Shown here one piece after another: positions 9,522 to 18,216 of a stretch of DNA of 64,000 nucleotides. How positions within the stretch are numbered: position 1 is the first letter of the stretch; each line of letters opens with the position of its first letter. Origin of the DNA: G020354785 sp964521285. GTDB lineage: Bacteria; Bacteroidota; Bacteroidia; Bacteroidales; UBA10428. The stretch is from positions 1 through 64,000 of the forward strand of contig CAZFQS010000012.1 in assembly GCA_964521285.1 (NCBI GenBank), in the 5' to 3' direction. Under the pieces are notes generated by a model that had not been told where the DNA came from, did not search any database, and saw only the letters and a program-made list of their open reading frames with translations. A program made the position numbers and the translations under genes.

Positions 9522-11273
9522 ATGAAAAATTTAAAATATATATTTCATAACGGCTTGAAAATATTGCTTATTGCAAGTTTGTTTTCATGTGAAATTGAAG
9601 AGTATAATCCATCCGGGGTTACAGCCGATGCTATATGGAGCACACCTGAAGGTTTTGAAACTCTGGTTAATATTGCTTACTCTGATCAGCGAACATGGTA
9701 TGGAAAAACAGACGGCCTTTTTATGTCAGAAGTAGGAACAGATCTGTGGTTTAATAAGGAAAAAGACGGATGGGCCAAAGAAATATCCAAATACGAGGAT
9801 TTTACTCCTTCAACAGGAAATCCAAATAAAGCACTGTGGCGTGAGATGCATAAAGCACTGAATTTATGCAATGCCGGCATTGGACGTATTGGCGATATTG
9901 ATTTTGCATCTGAAGAAATTCGAAACCAGAAAGAAGGTGAACTCAGGTTTTTAAGGGCTTTTTACCTCTGGCATATTGTTGAAACATGGGGAGGCGTGTG
10001 TCTGCGCACAGAAGAAACAAAAGAACCTATCATGACTGCAGTCAGGAGTCCGGTTGAAGATTTTTATGAAGTAATAATGAGTGATCTTGAGTTTGCAAAA
10101 GACAATTTGCCTCTTGACTACGGTAATGAGTATAGCCGTGCTACCCAAAAATCAGCTTTGGGCCTGCTGGCAAGGATCTATTTAACAAAGGCTTATGACT
10201 TAACAGGTAATGAAGCAATATCTTATTTTACGAAAGCCAGGGATATTGCCAGGGAAGTAATAGAAAGGCAGGGTGAATTTAAAGTTTCATTGTGGAGTGA
10301 CTATGCTGATTTATGGGATCCGAATAACAACAAGGAAAACAAAGAAGCTTTATATGTAGTGAGTAACTCTACCAATACTGCTATTAATTATGACCTTAAC
10401 GCAAATCGTCTGCACTTATGGTTCATTACTAAATATAGTGGTATGCCAGGGTTGGATTTAAGTATGGAATATGGTATTGATGATCACAGGAGGTTAATGC
10501 CAGTGCTGCATCTGTTGGACTTATTCAACGAGGAAATGGATTCACGTTATGAGAATTCCTTTCAGGAAGTCTGGTTATGCAATGACAGCACTTCCATACC
10601 TCTATGGACTGCTGAAGAAATTGCAGCCAATGGTCTGGATGCAGGTTTAATTGGCCGGAATAAATTCGAATATGGAGATACTGCTATGTATATTACAAGG
10701 AAAAGTATTACCGGTGAAAATAAACTGGGTTATCTGGTAATTGACAGGGATAGTGTTTATAATACATCCGGAAATGGTTCTATTTATACCGGTGATGATT
10801 ATGTGCAGCTAACAAAGTATCTGGATCCGATAACAAGGGCAAGCGCCGAATCAGTACCAGGATACCTTGATGTTATTGTAATAAGACTGGCAGAAATGTA
10901 CCTTATTGCTGCCGAAGCAGAGATGCAGCTGGGAAATAACTCTGAAGCAGCAACATACATAAATGTTCTCAGAACAAGAGCTGCAAAAAAGACACCCGTT
11001 GATTACACACAGGATATGCAGGTTACTGCCAATGATATTTCTATTGAGTTTATCCTGGATGAAAGAGGCAGGGAACTCTGTGGTGAGCATATTCGATGGT
11101 TTGATTTAAAGAGAATATTCGGAGCTAATCCTTCGGGTTTTGTCAGTTATATTAAAGAAAAAAATCCGGATATTGTTGACCTTAAAGAACATCATTTATT
11201 ACGACCTGTCCCGCAAACCGAAATTGATGCCCTGCTTAATGGTGAAGAATTTGGTCAGAATCCGGGTTATTAG
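9522..11273 (+). CDS. SusD/RagB-family surface glycan-binding lipoprotein
   Basis: This 583-residue protein has a lipoprotein signal with lipobox LFSC (Cys about 23). The SusD fold has N-terminal TPR-like helices (ALWREMHKALNLCNAGIGRI, FLRAFYLWHIVETWGGV) and the usual C-terminal block (RLAEMYLIAAEAEMQLG, then ERGRELCGEHIRWFDLKR, ending FGQNPGY). It caps the SusC barrel from 6436-9492 and delivers glycan to it. It is co-transcribed, 29 bases after susC and 13 bases before the next gene. Confidence 0.95.
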   Translation: MKNLKYIFHNGLKILLIASLFSCEIEEYNPSGVTADAIWSTPEGFETLVNIAYSDQRTWYGKTDGLFMSEVGTDLWFNKEKDGWAKEISKYEDFTPSTGNPNKALWREMHKALNLCNAGIGRIGDIDFASEEIRNQKEGELRFLRAFYLWHIVETWGGVCLRTEETKEPIMTAVRSPVEDFYEVIMSDLEFAKDNLPLDYGNEYSRATQKSALGLLARIYLTKAYDLTGNEAISYFTKARDIAREVIERQGEFKVSLWSDYADLWDPNNNKENKEALYVVSNSTNTAINYDLNANRLHLWFITKYSGMPGLDLSMEYGIDDHRRLMPVLHLLDLFNEEMDSRYENSFQEVWLCNDSTSIPLWTAEEIAANGLDAGLIGRNKFEYGDTAMYITRKSITGENKLGYLVIDRDSVYNTSGNGSIYTGDDYVQLTKYLDPITRASAESVPGYLDVIVIRLAEMYLIAAEAEMQLGNNSEAATYINVLRTRAAKKTPVDYTQDMQVTANDISIEFILDERGRELCGEHIRWFDLKRIFGANPSGFVSYIKEKNPDIVDLKEHHLLRPVPQTEIDALLNGEEFGQNPGY

Positions 11274-11286
11274 CTGGAGTGGCGGT

Positions 11287-13446
11287 ATGAGATTATTATT
11301 AAGACTGTCGTTATATGTATCATTAATTTTTGTACTGCATTCCTGCAAAAAAGAGCAGGTTACGATTATAACATCGGACAGCAGTCCTGCTAGAACTATA
11401 TACGGAACTGAAAGACTAGTCAGTTCATTATCTGCATCAGGATACAGGGTGCAACAAATAAATAATGCAGACTGTCCGGACAGGGGAATCTCAGTTGTAA
11501 TTGGCGAGGTTAAGGATACATTAATTCATGAAGTATTTAATAAAACAAAAATCAAAGTTGATACCCTTCCCGGAAAGGAAGGATTTGTAATTAAAAGAAA
11601 TAAGAATAAAATCCTGGTAGCAGGTGCAGATGAATCAGGGACATTATACGGTTGCCTTGAATTAGCTGACAAAATTAAAGAGCAAGGCATGATTCCTGCT
11701 AACCTTGATTTCACTGACCAGCCTGAAATGATAATGCGCGGTACCTGTATTGGTTTGCAGAAAACAACTTATTTACCGGGCAGGAGTGTTTATGAGTATC
11801 CATATACTCCTGAAAATTTTCCATGGTTTTATAATAGAGAGTTATGGATAAAATACCTTGATATGCTTGTTGATAACAGGTTTAATTCGCTATACTTATG
11901 GAATGGCCATCCCTTTGCTTCACTGGTCAGATTAAACGACTATCCCTATGCAGTAGAGGTTGATGAACAGACATTTAAAAAGAATGAGGAGATTTTCAGG
12001 TTTTTGACAGAAGAAGCAAACAGGCGTGGTATTTATGTTATTCAGATGTTTTACAATATCATTATTTCAAAACCATTTGCTGAAAAACACGGACTTAAAA
12101 CCCAGGACAGGAACCGTCCCATAATTCCNNNNNNNNNNNNNNNNNNNNNNNNNNNNNNNNNNNNNNNNNNNNNNNNNNNNNNNNNNNNNNNNNNNNNNNN
12201 NNNNNNNNNNNNNNNNNNNNNNNNNNNNATGGAAGCAGCTTTGCCACTGTATAAAAACTTATATACAACACATAAATACAATGGTGAATCCTTGACAACA
12301 TTCGAACCCAGAGGTACATGGGCACAAATACACCAGGATTTAAGCAAGCTGGGATCAGTCCATATTGCCAATGTGCATATACTTGCTAACCTGGAACCAT
12401 TCAGGTACGGATCACCGGATTTTATAAGGAAATCTGTTAAAGCCATGCATAATATTCTGGGGGCAAACGGACTTCACCTCTATCCCCAAAGCTCTTACTG
12501 GGACTGGCCATACACTGCGGATAATACCACGCCACGCCTGTTACAGATTGAAAGGGACTGGATCTGGTACATGGCATGGGGAAGGTATGCCTGGAATTGT
12601 GACCGTAAAATTGAAAATGAAATTAATTACTGGACAGGTGAGTTGGGTAAATATTACGGATGTGAAAAATGCGGAACTGACATACTAAATGCCTATGAGC
12701 AGGCAGGTGAAATTGCCCCTAAACTTTTACGGCGCTTTGGTATCTCAGATGGTAACAGGCAAACACTGACGCTGGGAATGTTAATGAGCCAGCTTGTTAA
12801 TCCTTACAAGTGGCATGTTTACAGCAGTTTTTACGCTTCAAACGGACCGGAAGGTGAAATCATTATTGATTATGTTAAAAAGCAGTGGGACGGGGAATCG
12901 CACATTGGAGAAACACCTCCGCAGATTATAAATGAAGTTGTCCGGCACGGTAAAACAGCAGTTGAAGCAATCGAAAGAGCAGCACCCCATGTAAAAAGCA
13001 ATAAAGAAGAATTTTTAAGATTAAGGAATGATATGTACTGCTACAAGGCACTGGCTAATTTTTTTGCTGAAAAGGTAAACGCTGCCATGTTAGCAGTACG
13101 GTACAAATATTCGAATAATATTAGCGACCTTGATAAGGCTGTTTCCTTCCTTGAGAAAACTATGGTGTATTATAATCAACTTGTGGAATTAACCCAAGAC
13201 AGCTATTTGTATGCAAACAGCATGCAAACCGGACAAAGAAAGATACCTGTTGGCGGAAACGATGGAAAAAATAAAACATGGACAGAACTGTTACCTTATT
13301 ACCAGGAAGAGCTGGATAATTTTAAAAAGAATATTAAACTTCTGAAATCATCAGGTACCGCACCTTCTGATCATAAAATTCATATTCCGGATGCGAATTT
13401 AAAAGGTTCAGAAAAAACCGAAGAAATAGACTGGCTGTTTTATTAA
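11287..13446 (+). CDS. Lipoprotein glycoside hydrolase-like protein, family uncertain (GH20/GH67-type architecture), interrupted by a gap
   Basis: I choose the ATG at 11287, 13 bases after the SusD stop. It gives a clean lipoprotein signal (SLIFVLHSCKK), while longer upstream frames overlap susD without a signal. Residues about 25-140 form an alpha/beta N-terminal domain of the GH20/GH67 type (VVIGEVKDTL, GKEGFVIKRNKNKILVAGAD, GTLYGCLELAD). A TIM-barrel start follows (MRGTCIGLQKT, YLDMLVDNRFNSLYLWNGHP). After the 100-N gap the frame resumes with LHLYPQSSYWDWPYTAD, ERDWIWYMAWGRYAWN and a helical C-terminus. Catalytic residues probably lie partly in the gap, so I do not assign an activity. Frame is kept across the Ns, but the true gap length is unknown. 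Confidence 0.7.
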   Translation: MRLLLRLSLYVSLIFVLHSCKKEQVTIITSDSSPARTIYGTERLVSSLSASGYRVQQINNADCPDRGISVVIGEVKDTLIHEVFNKTKIKVDTLPGKEGFVIKRNKNKILVAGADESGTLYGCLELADKIKEQGMIPANLDFTDQPEMIMRGTCIGLQKTTYLPGRSVYEYPYTPENFPWFYNRELWIKYLDMLVDNRFNSLYLWNGHPFASLVRLNDYPYAVEVDEQTFKKNEEIFRFLTEEANRRGIYVIQMFYNIIISKPFAEKHGLKTQDRNRPIIXXXXXXXXXXXXXXXXXXXXXXXXXXXXXXXXXXMEAALPLYKNLYTTHKYNGESLTTFEPRGTWAQIHQDLSKLGSVHIANVHILANLEPFRYGSPDFIRKSVKAMHNILGANGLHLYPQSSYWDWPYTADNTTPRLLQIERDWIWYMAWGRYAWNCDRKIENEINYWTGELGKYYGCEKCGTDILNAYEQAGEIAPKLLRRFGISDGNRQTLTLGMLMSQLVNPYKWHVYSSFYASNGPEGEIIIDYVKKQWDGESHIGETPPQIINEVVRHGKTAVEAIERAAPHVKSNKEEFLRLRNDMYCYKALANFFAEKVNAAMLAVRYKYSNNISDLDKAVSFLEKTMVYYNQLVELTQDSYLYANSMQTGQRKIPVGGNDGKNKTWTELLPYYQEELDNFKKNIKLLKSSGTAPSDHKIHIPDANLKGSEKTEEIDWLFY
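12129..12228. other. Assembly gap of 100 N inside the glycoside hydrolase-like gene
   Basis: The flanks do not overlap. Protein on both sides belongs to the same gene, so some barrel sequence is missing; its true length is unknown. Confidence 0.9.
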
Positions 13447-13498
13447 TCCGGTAAAAAATAAATATTTCTAAATCGCTTAAAATGAGTAAAATCATTTA

Positions 13499-13506
13499 TA
13501 ACTTTG
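13499..13506 (+). promoter_or_regulatory. Bacteroidota -7 promoter element for the OmpA-family gene
   Basis: TAACTTTG matches TAnnTTTG and lies 25 bases before the ATG at 13532. This suggests that the OmpA/lipoprotein pair is transcribed on its own. No TTTG -33 element was found. Confidence 0.4.
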
Positions 13507-13531
13507 ACCTGAATAACTAATCCATACTAAT

Positions 13532-14836
13532 ATGAAAGCAATATTATTTTCACTTTTCTTTACAATGTTTTGCTTAGGTATCGCACTTAATTCAAATTCA
13601 CAGGTTGACATAAAGCAGAAAGCTAAGGATAAATCAGTTGAACGTGCCGATCAGCATGCCGACGAAGGTATCGATGCCGATCTTGGTGCCATGGAAAGTG
13701 GCGTAAAAAGTGTTATTAAGAAAAAAGAAAAATCAGAAGAAGAAGAATATGTTGAGGATAATGAATCGGACGCCGAAGACATGGAGAATGACGATGTATC
13801 ATCGGACATAAGTAAAAAATCCTTGACACAGCCACCATTACAGAGTTTTACAAAGTATGACTTTGTTCCGGGTGATAAAGTATTATTTTTTGAGGATTTT
13901 TCGCAGGACGAAGTGGGTGATTTCCCTGCACTATGGACTACCGACGGCAGTGGTGAAGTTAAAACCCTTAACCTCTATCCCGGCCATTGGATGCACTTGC
14001 TGGCCACTGATATGGAATTCCTTCTTCAAAAACGTGTTGACCTGCCTGAAAATTTTATTTTTGAATTTGATGTTGTGCCTGTCCTGCAACCCGATGCTTA
14101 TGATGCCTCATTCACCATTTGCCTGTATAATTCCGATGACGATGAACTCACAGGTGCTATAATTCCCGGCACTGAAGGAGTTATTATTAAGTGTTCGGAA
14201 AATGAATGGGAGGTTACAGGATATAACGAAGAAGGAAACAACATGAGTACGGGTACTACGACAATTGCTCCATTAGAAACTGAAAAACTGAACCACGTAA
14301 TTATCTGGATTCAAAAGAGAAGGGTGAGAATTTACCACATGGGACAAAAAGCACTGGATCTACCAACGGTACTTTACCCCGGTCAAAAATTAAATCATTT
14401 ACGCTTTTCTTTATGGGGTTGCTCAGGATTCCCATATATAACCAATCTGCGTTTTACAACAGCTTCACCCGATATGCGAAGCAAGCTGCTCACAGAAGGT
14501 AAGATTGTCAGTTACGGGATATACTTCGATGTTAACAGTGATAAGGTAAAATCAGAATCTTACGGAGCTTTGAATGAAATAGCCAAGGTGCTGACAGAAA
14601 ATCCGTCAGTGAGGATACAAATTGTCGGCCATACCGATAGCGATGGTGATGATGCAAAAAATCTCGATCTTTCAAAGCGGCGTGCCATATCAGTAATGAA
14701 TGAGCTTTCAAAAAACTTTAGTATCGACGTATCCCGTATGGTAACCGATGGCAAAGGTGAAAGCCAGCCTGTTGCCCCTAATGATACACCTGCCAATAAA
14801 GCAAAAAACCGCAGGGTGGAATTTATAAAATTATAA
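13532..14836 (+). CDS. OmpA-family outer membrane/peptidoglycan-binding protein
   Basis: This 434-residue protein has a signal peptide (about 1-24). An acidic, Lys-rich linker follows (EKSEEEEYVEDNESDAED), then a beta-rich domain of about 180 residues starting FFEDFSQDEVGDFPALW. The C-terminal OmpA domain (about 330-434) has YFDVNSDKVK, IVGHTDSDGDDAKNLDLSKR and NRRVEFIKL, the usual diaminopimelate-binding layout including the HTDSDG loop and final Arg pair. It probably anchors to peptidoglycan. The central domain resembles a concanavalin-like fold, but I cannot name its ligand. It has no obvious role in glycan breakdown and carries its own promoter, so it looks like an insertion between the susCD-glycosidase part and the GH95 gene. 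Confidence 0.85.
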   Translation: MKAILFSLFFTMFCLGIALNSNSQVDIKQKAKDKSVERADQHADEGIDADLGAMESGVKSVIKKKEKSEEEEYVEDNESDAEDMENDDVSSDISKKSLTQPPLQSFTKYDFVPGDKVLFFEDFSQDEVGDFPALWTTDGSGEVKTLNLYPGHWMHLLATDMEFLLQKRVDLPENFIFEFDVVPVLQPDAYDASFTICLYNSDDDELTGAIIPGTEGVIIKCSENEWEVTGYNEEGNNMSTGTTTIAPLETEKLNHVIIWIQKRRVRIYHMGQKALDLPTVLYPGQKLNHLRFSLWGCSGFPYITNLRFTTASPDMRSKLLTEGKIVSYGIYFDVNSDKVKSESYGALNEIAKVLTENPSVRIQIVGHTDSDGDDAKNLDLSKRRAISVMNELSKNFSIDVSRMVTDGKGESQPVAPNDTPANKAKNRRVEFIKL

Positions 14837-14892
14837 AACAGGGACATCGCCCATATTTTTATTTCATCTATAGCATTCAATATAAATCAAAT

Positions 14893-15549
14893 ATGAAAAC
14901 AAAACACTGTCTTATTGTATTAACGATAGTAACGCTTTTTATTTCATGTAAAAGCAGCACAGAAGTTAAAACAGAATCTGATACAACTGCTGTCTCGCAG
15001 GTTGATGAAACTGAAGTCACAGAAACTGCCTCTGTTAAAAAGTACGGCATTAAATCAGGTATTGTAACATTCGAAATAAGTATGATGGATACCAAACAGA
15101 AAATGGTACTTTATTTCGACGATTTTGGGGCCAAAGAAGCTGAAGAAAAATATGAAGGTGAAAATATTGAAGAAATCAGCCTGTGTGACGGGAAGAATAT
15201 GTATACTATCCATCCCGCTGATAAGGTTGCATATACAAGCGGTGCCTGTTACCGTGGTATAGCATACCGCTTTGCCTGGGATGAAATTTCAGAAGAAGAC
15301 CAGAACACCAAGGCAAAGAAACTCTCTAACGTGACAGTTGCAGGCAAAGATTGCGAATCATTTTCTTATGATATGGGTAATACTTTTACTATTTATGCCG
15401 GCTGGAAATACATATGCCTGTATCAGAAAACAAAATCGCAATACGGTGATGTAGTCAGGCAGGCAACCAAAATCGAAGAAAATGCAACAATACCTGCAGA
15501 TAAATTTCAGGTTCCGTCCGGCTATGAGATAAAGAAAGCCGGCTTTTAG
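14893..15549 (+). CDS. Hypothetical lipoprotein (218 aa)
   Basis: The N-terminus is a lipoprotein signal with lipobox LFISC (Cys about 20), then a Thr/Glu-rich linker. The remaining ~160 residues are a soluble beta-rich domain with pairs such as KMVLYFDDFGAKEAEEKY and SLCDGKNMYTIHPADKVAY. This resembles the general layout of small DUF4412-like periplasmic proteins, but I do not recognise it with confidence. It lies 56 bases after the OmpA-family gene and probably forms a two-gene unit with it. A GH95 promoter follows downstream, so the unit likely ends here. Confidence 0.75.
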   Translation: MKTKHCLIVLTIVTLFISCKSSTEVKTESDTTAVSQVDETEVTETASVKKYGIKSGIVTFEISMMDTKQKMVLYFDDFGAKEAEEKYEGENIEEISLCDGKNMYTIHPADKVAYTSGACYRGIAYRFAWDEISEEDQNTKAKKLSNVTVAGKDCESFSYDMGNTFTIYAGWKYICLYQKTKSQYGDVVRQATKIEENATIPADKFQVPSGYEIKKAGF

Positions 15550-15610
15550 CAGAATAATTACAATTAAGACTTTTTCTAACAAGTACAGTGGAGCTCTGCC
15601 CATGATTTTA

Positions 15611-15642
15611 CTTGGAAAATTATATTCCACAGGGTAAATTTG
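15611..15642 (+). promoter_or_regulatory. Bacteroidota promoter for the GH95-GH2 pair
   Basis: A -33-like CTTG (15611-15614) is followed after 20 bases by TAAATTTG (15635-15642), a full TAnnTTTG match. This lies about 80 bases before the GH95 start, in the 172-base gap after the lipoprotein gene. Confidence 0.5.
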
Positions 15643-15721
15643 TGAAGCTATGTTCTTAAAATAATTTTACAATCGATCATATCTGGCATAAATTATATCC
15701 TGAACAATTAAATATTATATA

Positions 15722-18175
15722 ATGAGGAGAGCACTTTTTTTAACCCTAATTATTCTGTTAGATTTACAATTTTCATCTATCCAGGGCATGCAGGAACTCA
15801 GACTCTGGTATAACCGTCCTGCAAATAACTGGAATGAGGCACTTCCTTTGGGAAACGGGCGTTTGGGAGCTATGGTATTTGGAAATCCCGAAAAGGAGCA
15901 TTTGCAATTAAATGAGGAAACTGTCTGGGCTGGCGGACCACACAACAATGTGAATTCCGAATCAAAACCATACCTTGCCGAAGTGCGCGATCTTCTGTTT
16001 AAAGGAGAGTATAAAAAAGCCCAGGAGATGGCCGATAAGTATATTCAAAATCCCGTTAACGGGATGCCTTACCAGCCTACAGGTGATATATATATCTCAT
16101 TTCAGGGTCACGGAGGCTATTCTGATTATTATCGTGATTTGGATATAGGCAAGGCTGTGGCTACCGTATCCTATTCATTAAATGATGTACAATATAAAAG
16201 GGAAATCTTTTCTTCATTTACAGACCAGGTGATCATTGTCCGTCTTACAGCCAGCAAACCGGGAATGATCAGCTGCATTGTAGCTGCCGGAAGTCCGCAA
16301 AAGCATGAGACTGAGATTAGCGATGATAGAATAGTAATTAAGGGTATTACAACAGATCATGAGGGGATAAAGGGGCAGGTTAGATTTAATACTATAATAA
16401 AACCTGTAATTGAGAATGGGCATCTTGAGAAGAATGACAGTTGTCTGGTTATTAAAAATGCAAACCTGGCCACGATTTATGTTTCAATTGGTACTAATTT
16501 TGTTAATTACAAAGATATTAGCGCCAATCCTGCAGAGAAGTCTGAGAGTTACCTTAAAGGGGCTTTGCAAAATGACTATAATACTGCACTGAGAGACCAT
16601 ATTGCTTTCTATAAGAAATATTTTGACAGGGTATATCTTGACCTGGGTACAACAGATTCTGTTAGTAATCCAACTGATGTAAGGTTGAAACAATTTAAAC
16701 ACGGAAATGATCTGCAGCTTGCTGCACTGTATTTTCAATATGGGCGTTACCTGCTAATCAGCAGTTCGCAGCCTGGCGGACAGCCTGCTAATCTTCAGGG
16801 TATCTGGAACCATCTGTTAAAACCACCCTGGGAAAGTAAATACACCCTGAATATCAATTGTGAAATGAACTACTGGCCTGCGGAGGTAACTAACCTGACA
16901 GGACTTAACCAGCCATTATTCAGCATGATCAGAGATCTGTCAGTTACAGGTAAGGAAAGCGCAAGTAAGCTATATGATGCAAGGGGATGGGTAGTACACC
17001 ATAATACAGATATATGGCGTGTTACAGGCATATTTGACATGGCATTTTACGGATTATGGCAATCGGGCAGTGCATGGCTCAGCCAGCATATGTGGCAGCA
17101 TTACCTGTATACAGGTGACAAAGCTTTTCTTGGAGAGGTGTATCCGATAATGAAAAGTGCTGCAGAATTTTATGTTGACGAACTTGTTGAGGAGCACCAT
17201 ACAGGATATTTGGTAATAGGCCCGTCCAACTCACCTGAAAATAAATACCTGGGTCTGGCATCAGCAAGTGTGGGAACAACAATGGACAACCAACTGATAT
17301 TCGATTTGTTTTCCAATGTGATAAGGTCAGCTGAAATACTTAACCTTGATAATGCCTTTGCTGATACACTCCGGAATAAACGTTCACGGCTGGCACCAAT
17401 GCAGATCGGACAATACAGTCAGCTTCAGGAATGGCTTTATGACTGGGATGATACTACAGATCATCACCGCCATGTTTCACATCTCTATGGATTGTACCCT
17501 GGTAACCAGATATCGCCAAAACGGACTCCTGAACTTTTCCAGGCTGCAAAAAACTCTCTGCACTACAGGGGTGATGAGTCTACAGGCTGGTCCATGGGAT
17601 GGAAAGTAAACCTGTGGGCACGATTACTGGATGGTAACCATGCGTATAAACTCATTGCTGATCAGTTAACGCCGGCAGTTCAGCCAGATGGTTCTGTAAA
17701 AGGAGGAACTTACCTGAATCTTCTTGATGCCCACCCGCCGTTTCAGATTGACGGTAATTTCGGCTGTACAGCTGGTGTTGCTGAAATGCTTCTCCAGAGC
17801 CACGACGGATACATTTATATACTGCCTGCATTACCCGGGCGCTGGCCACATGGTGAAGTGAAAGGATTAGTGGCCAGGGGCGGATTTGAAGTGGACATAA
17901 GCTGGGAGGACGGGAAAATAAAGACGCTTACTATTCAATCCGGACTGGGAGGTAATTGCCGTTTGAGGTTATTACAGACAATAAAGTCTACCTGTGATGC
18001 ACAACTTACTGAGGCAACCGGAGTTAATACAAATCCGTTTTATTTTGTAAATGAAATAAGTAAGCCGTTAATATCACCTGAAGCAAAAATTAAAAAACCT
18101 GAAATAAAAGAATCACAAGTATACGATCTCGCAACAGACCCCGGAAAAACTTATACTTTTGTGATTGAAAAATAA
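15722..18175 (+). CDS. GH95 alpha-L-fucosidase
   Basis: This 817-residue protein has a signal peptide ending near SIQG. It then shows the GH95 start LRLWYNRPANNWNEALPLGN and GRLGAMVFG, the inner block LNINCEMNYWPAEVTNL, and VVHHNTDIWR. Near residue 570 is LQEWLYDWDDTTDHHRHVSH, and near 670 QIDGNFGCTAGVAEML, where the family's catalytic Glu and Asp are expected. Length is normal. GH95 enzymes hydrolyse alpha-1,2-fucose (some act on alpha-L-galactose), the terminal sugar of fucosylated xyloglucan side chains. It is probably exported to the periplasm. The GH2 gene follows after 41 bases, so the pair removes fucose and then galactose. Confidence 0.92.
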   Translation: MRRALFLTLIILLDLQFSSIQGMQELRLWYNRPANNWNEALPLGNGRLGAMVFGNPEKEHLQLNEETVWAGGPHNNVNSESKPYLAEVRDLLFKGEYKKAQEMADKYIQNPVNGMPYQPTGDIYISFQGHGGYSDYYRDLDIGKAVATVSYSLNDVQYKREIFSSFTDQVIIVRLTASKPGMISCIVAAGSPQKHETEISDDRIVIKGITTDHEGIKGQVRFNTIIKPVIENGHLEKNDSCLVIKNANLATIYVSIGTNFVNYKDISANPAEKSESYLKGALQNDYNTALRDHIAFYKKYFDRVYLDLGTTDSVSNPTDVRLKQFKHGNDLQLAALYFQYGRYLLISSSQPGGQPANLQGIWNHLLKPPWESKYTLNINCEMNYWPAEVTNLTGLNQPLFSMIRDLSVTGKESASKLYDARGWVVHHNTDIWRVTGIFDMAFYGLWQSGSAWLSQHMWQHYLYTGDKAFLGEVYPIMKSAAEFYVDELVEEHHTGYLVIGPSNSPENKYLGLASASVGTTMDNQLIFDLFSNVIRSAEILNLDNAFADTLRNKRSRLAPMQIGQYSQLQEWLYDWDDTTDHHRHVSHLYGLYPGNQISPKRTPELFQAAKNSLHYRGDESTGWSMGWKVNLWARLLDGNHAYKLIADQLTPAVQPDGSVKGGTYLNLLDAHPPFQIDGNFGCTAGVAEMLLQSHDGYIYILPALPGRWPHGEVKGLVARGGFEVDISWEDGKIKTLTIQSGLGGNCRLRLLQTIKSTCDAQLTEATGVNTNPFYFVNEISKPLISPEAKIKKPEIKESQVYDLATDPGKTYTFVIEK

Positions 18176-18216
18176 GATATAAATAACTGAATATATCATA
18201 ATAACTCCGGCAACTA

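Noticed and set aside
11140..11286. Longer N-terminus of the lipoprotein glycosidase, overlapping susD
   Set aside because: The extra 49 residues are encoded inside susD in another frame and would bury the clear lipoprotein signal that starts at 11287.
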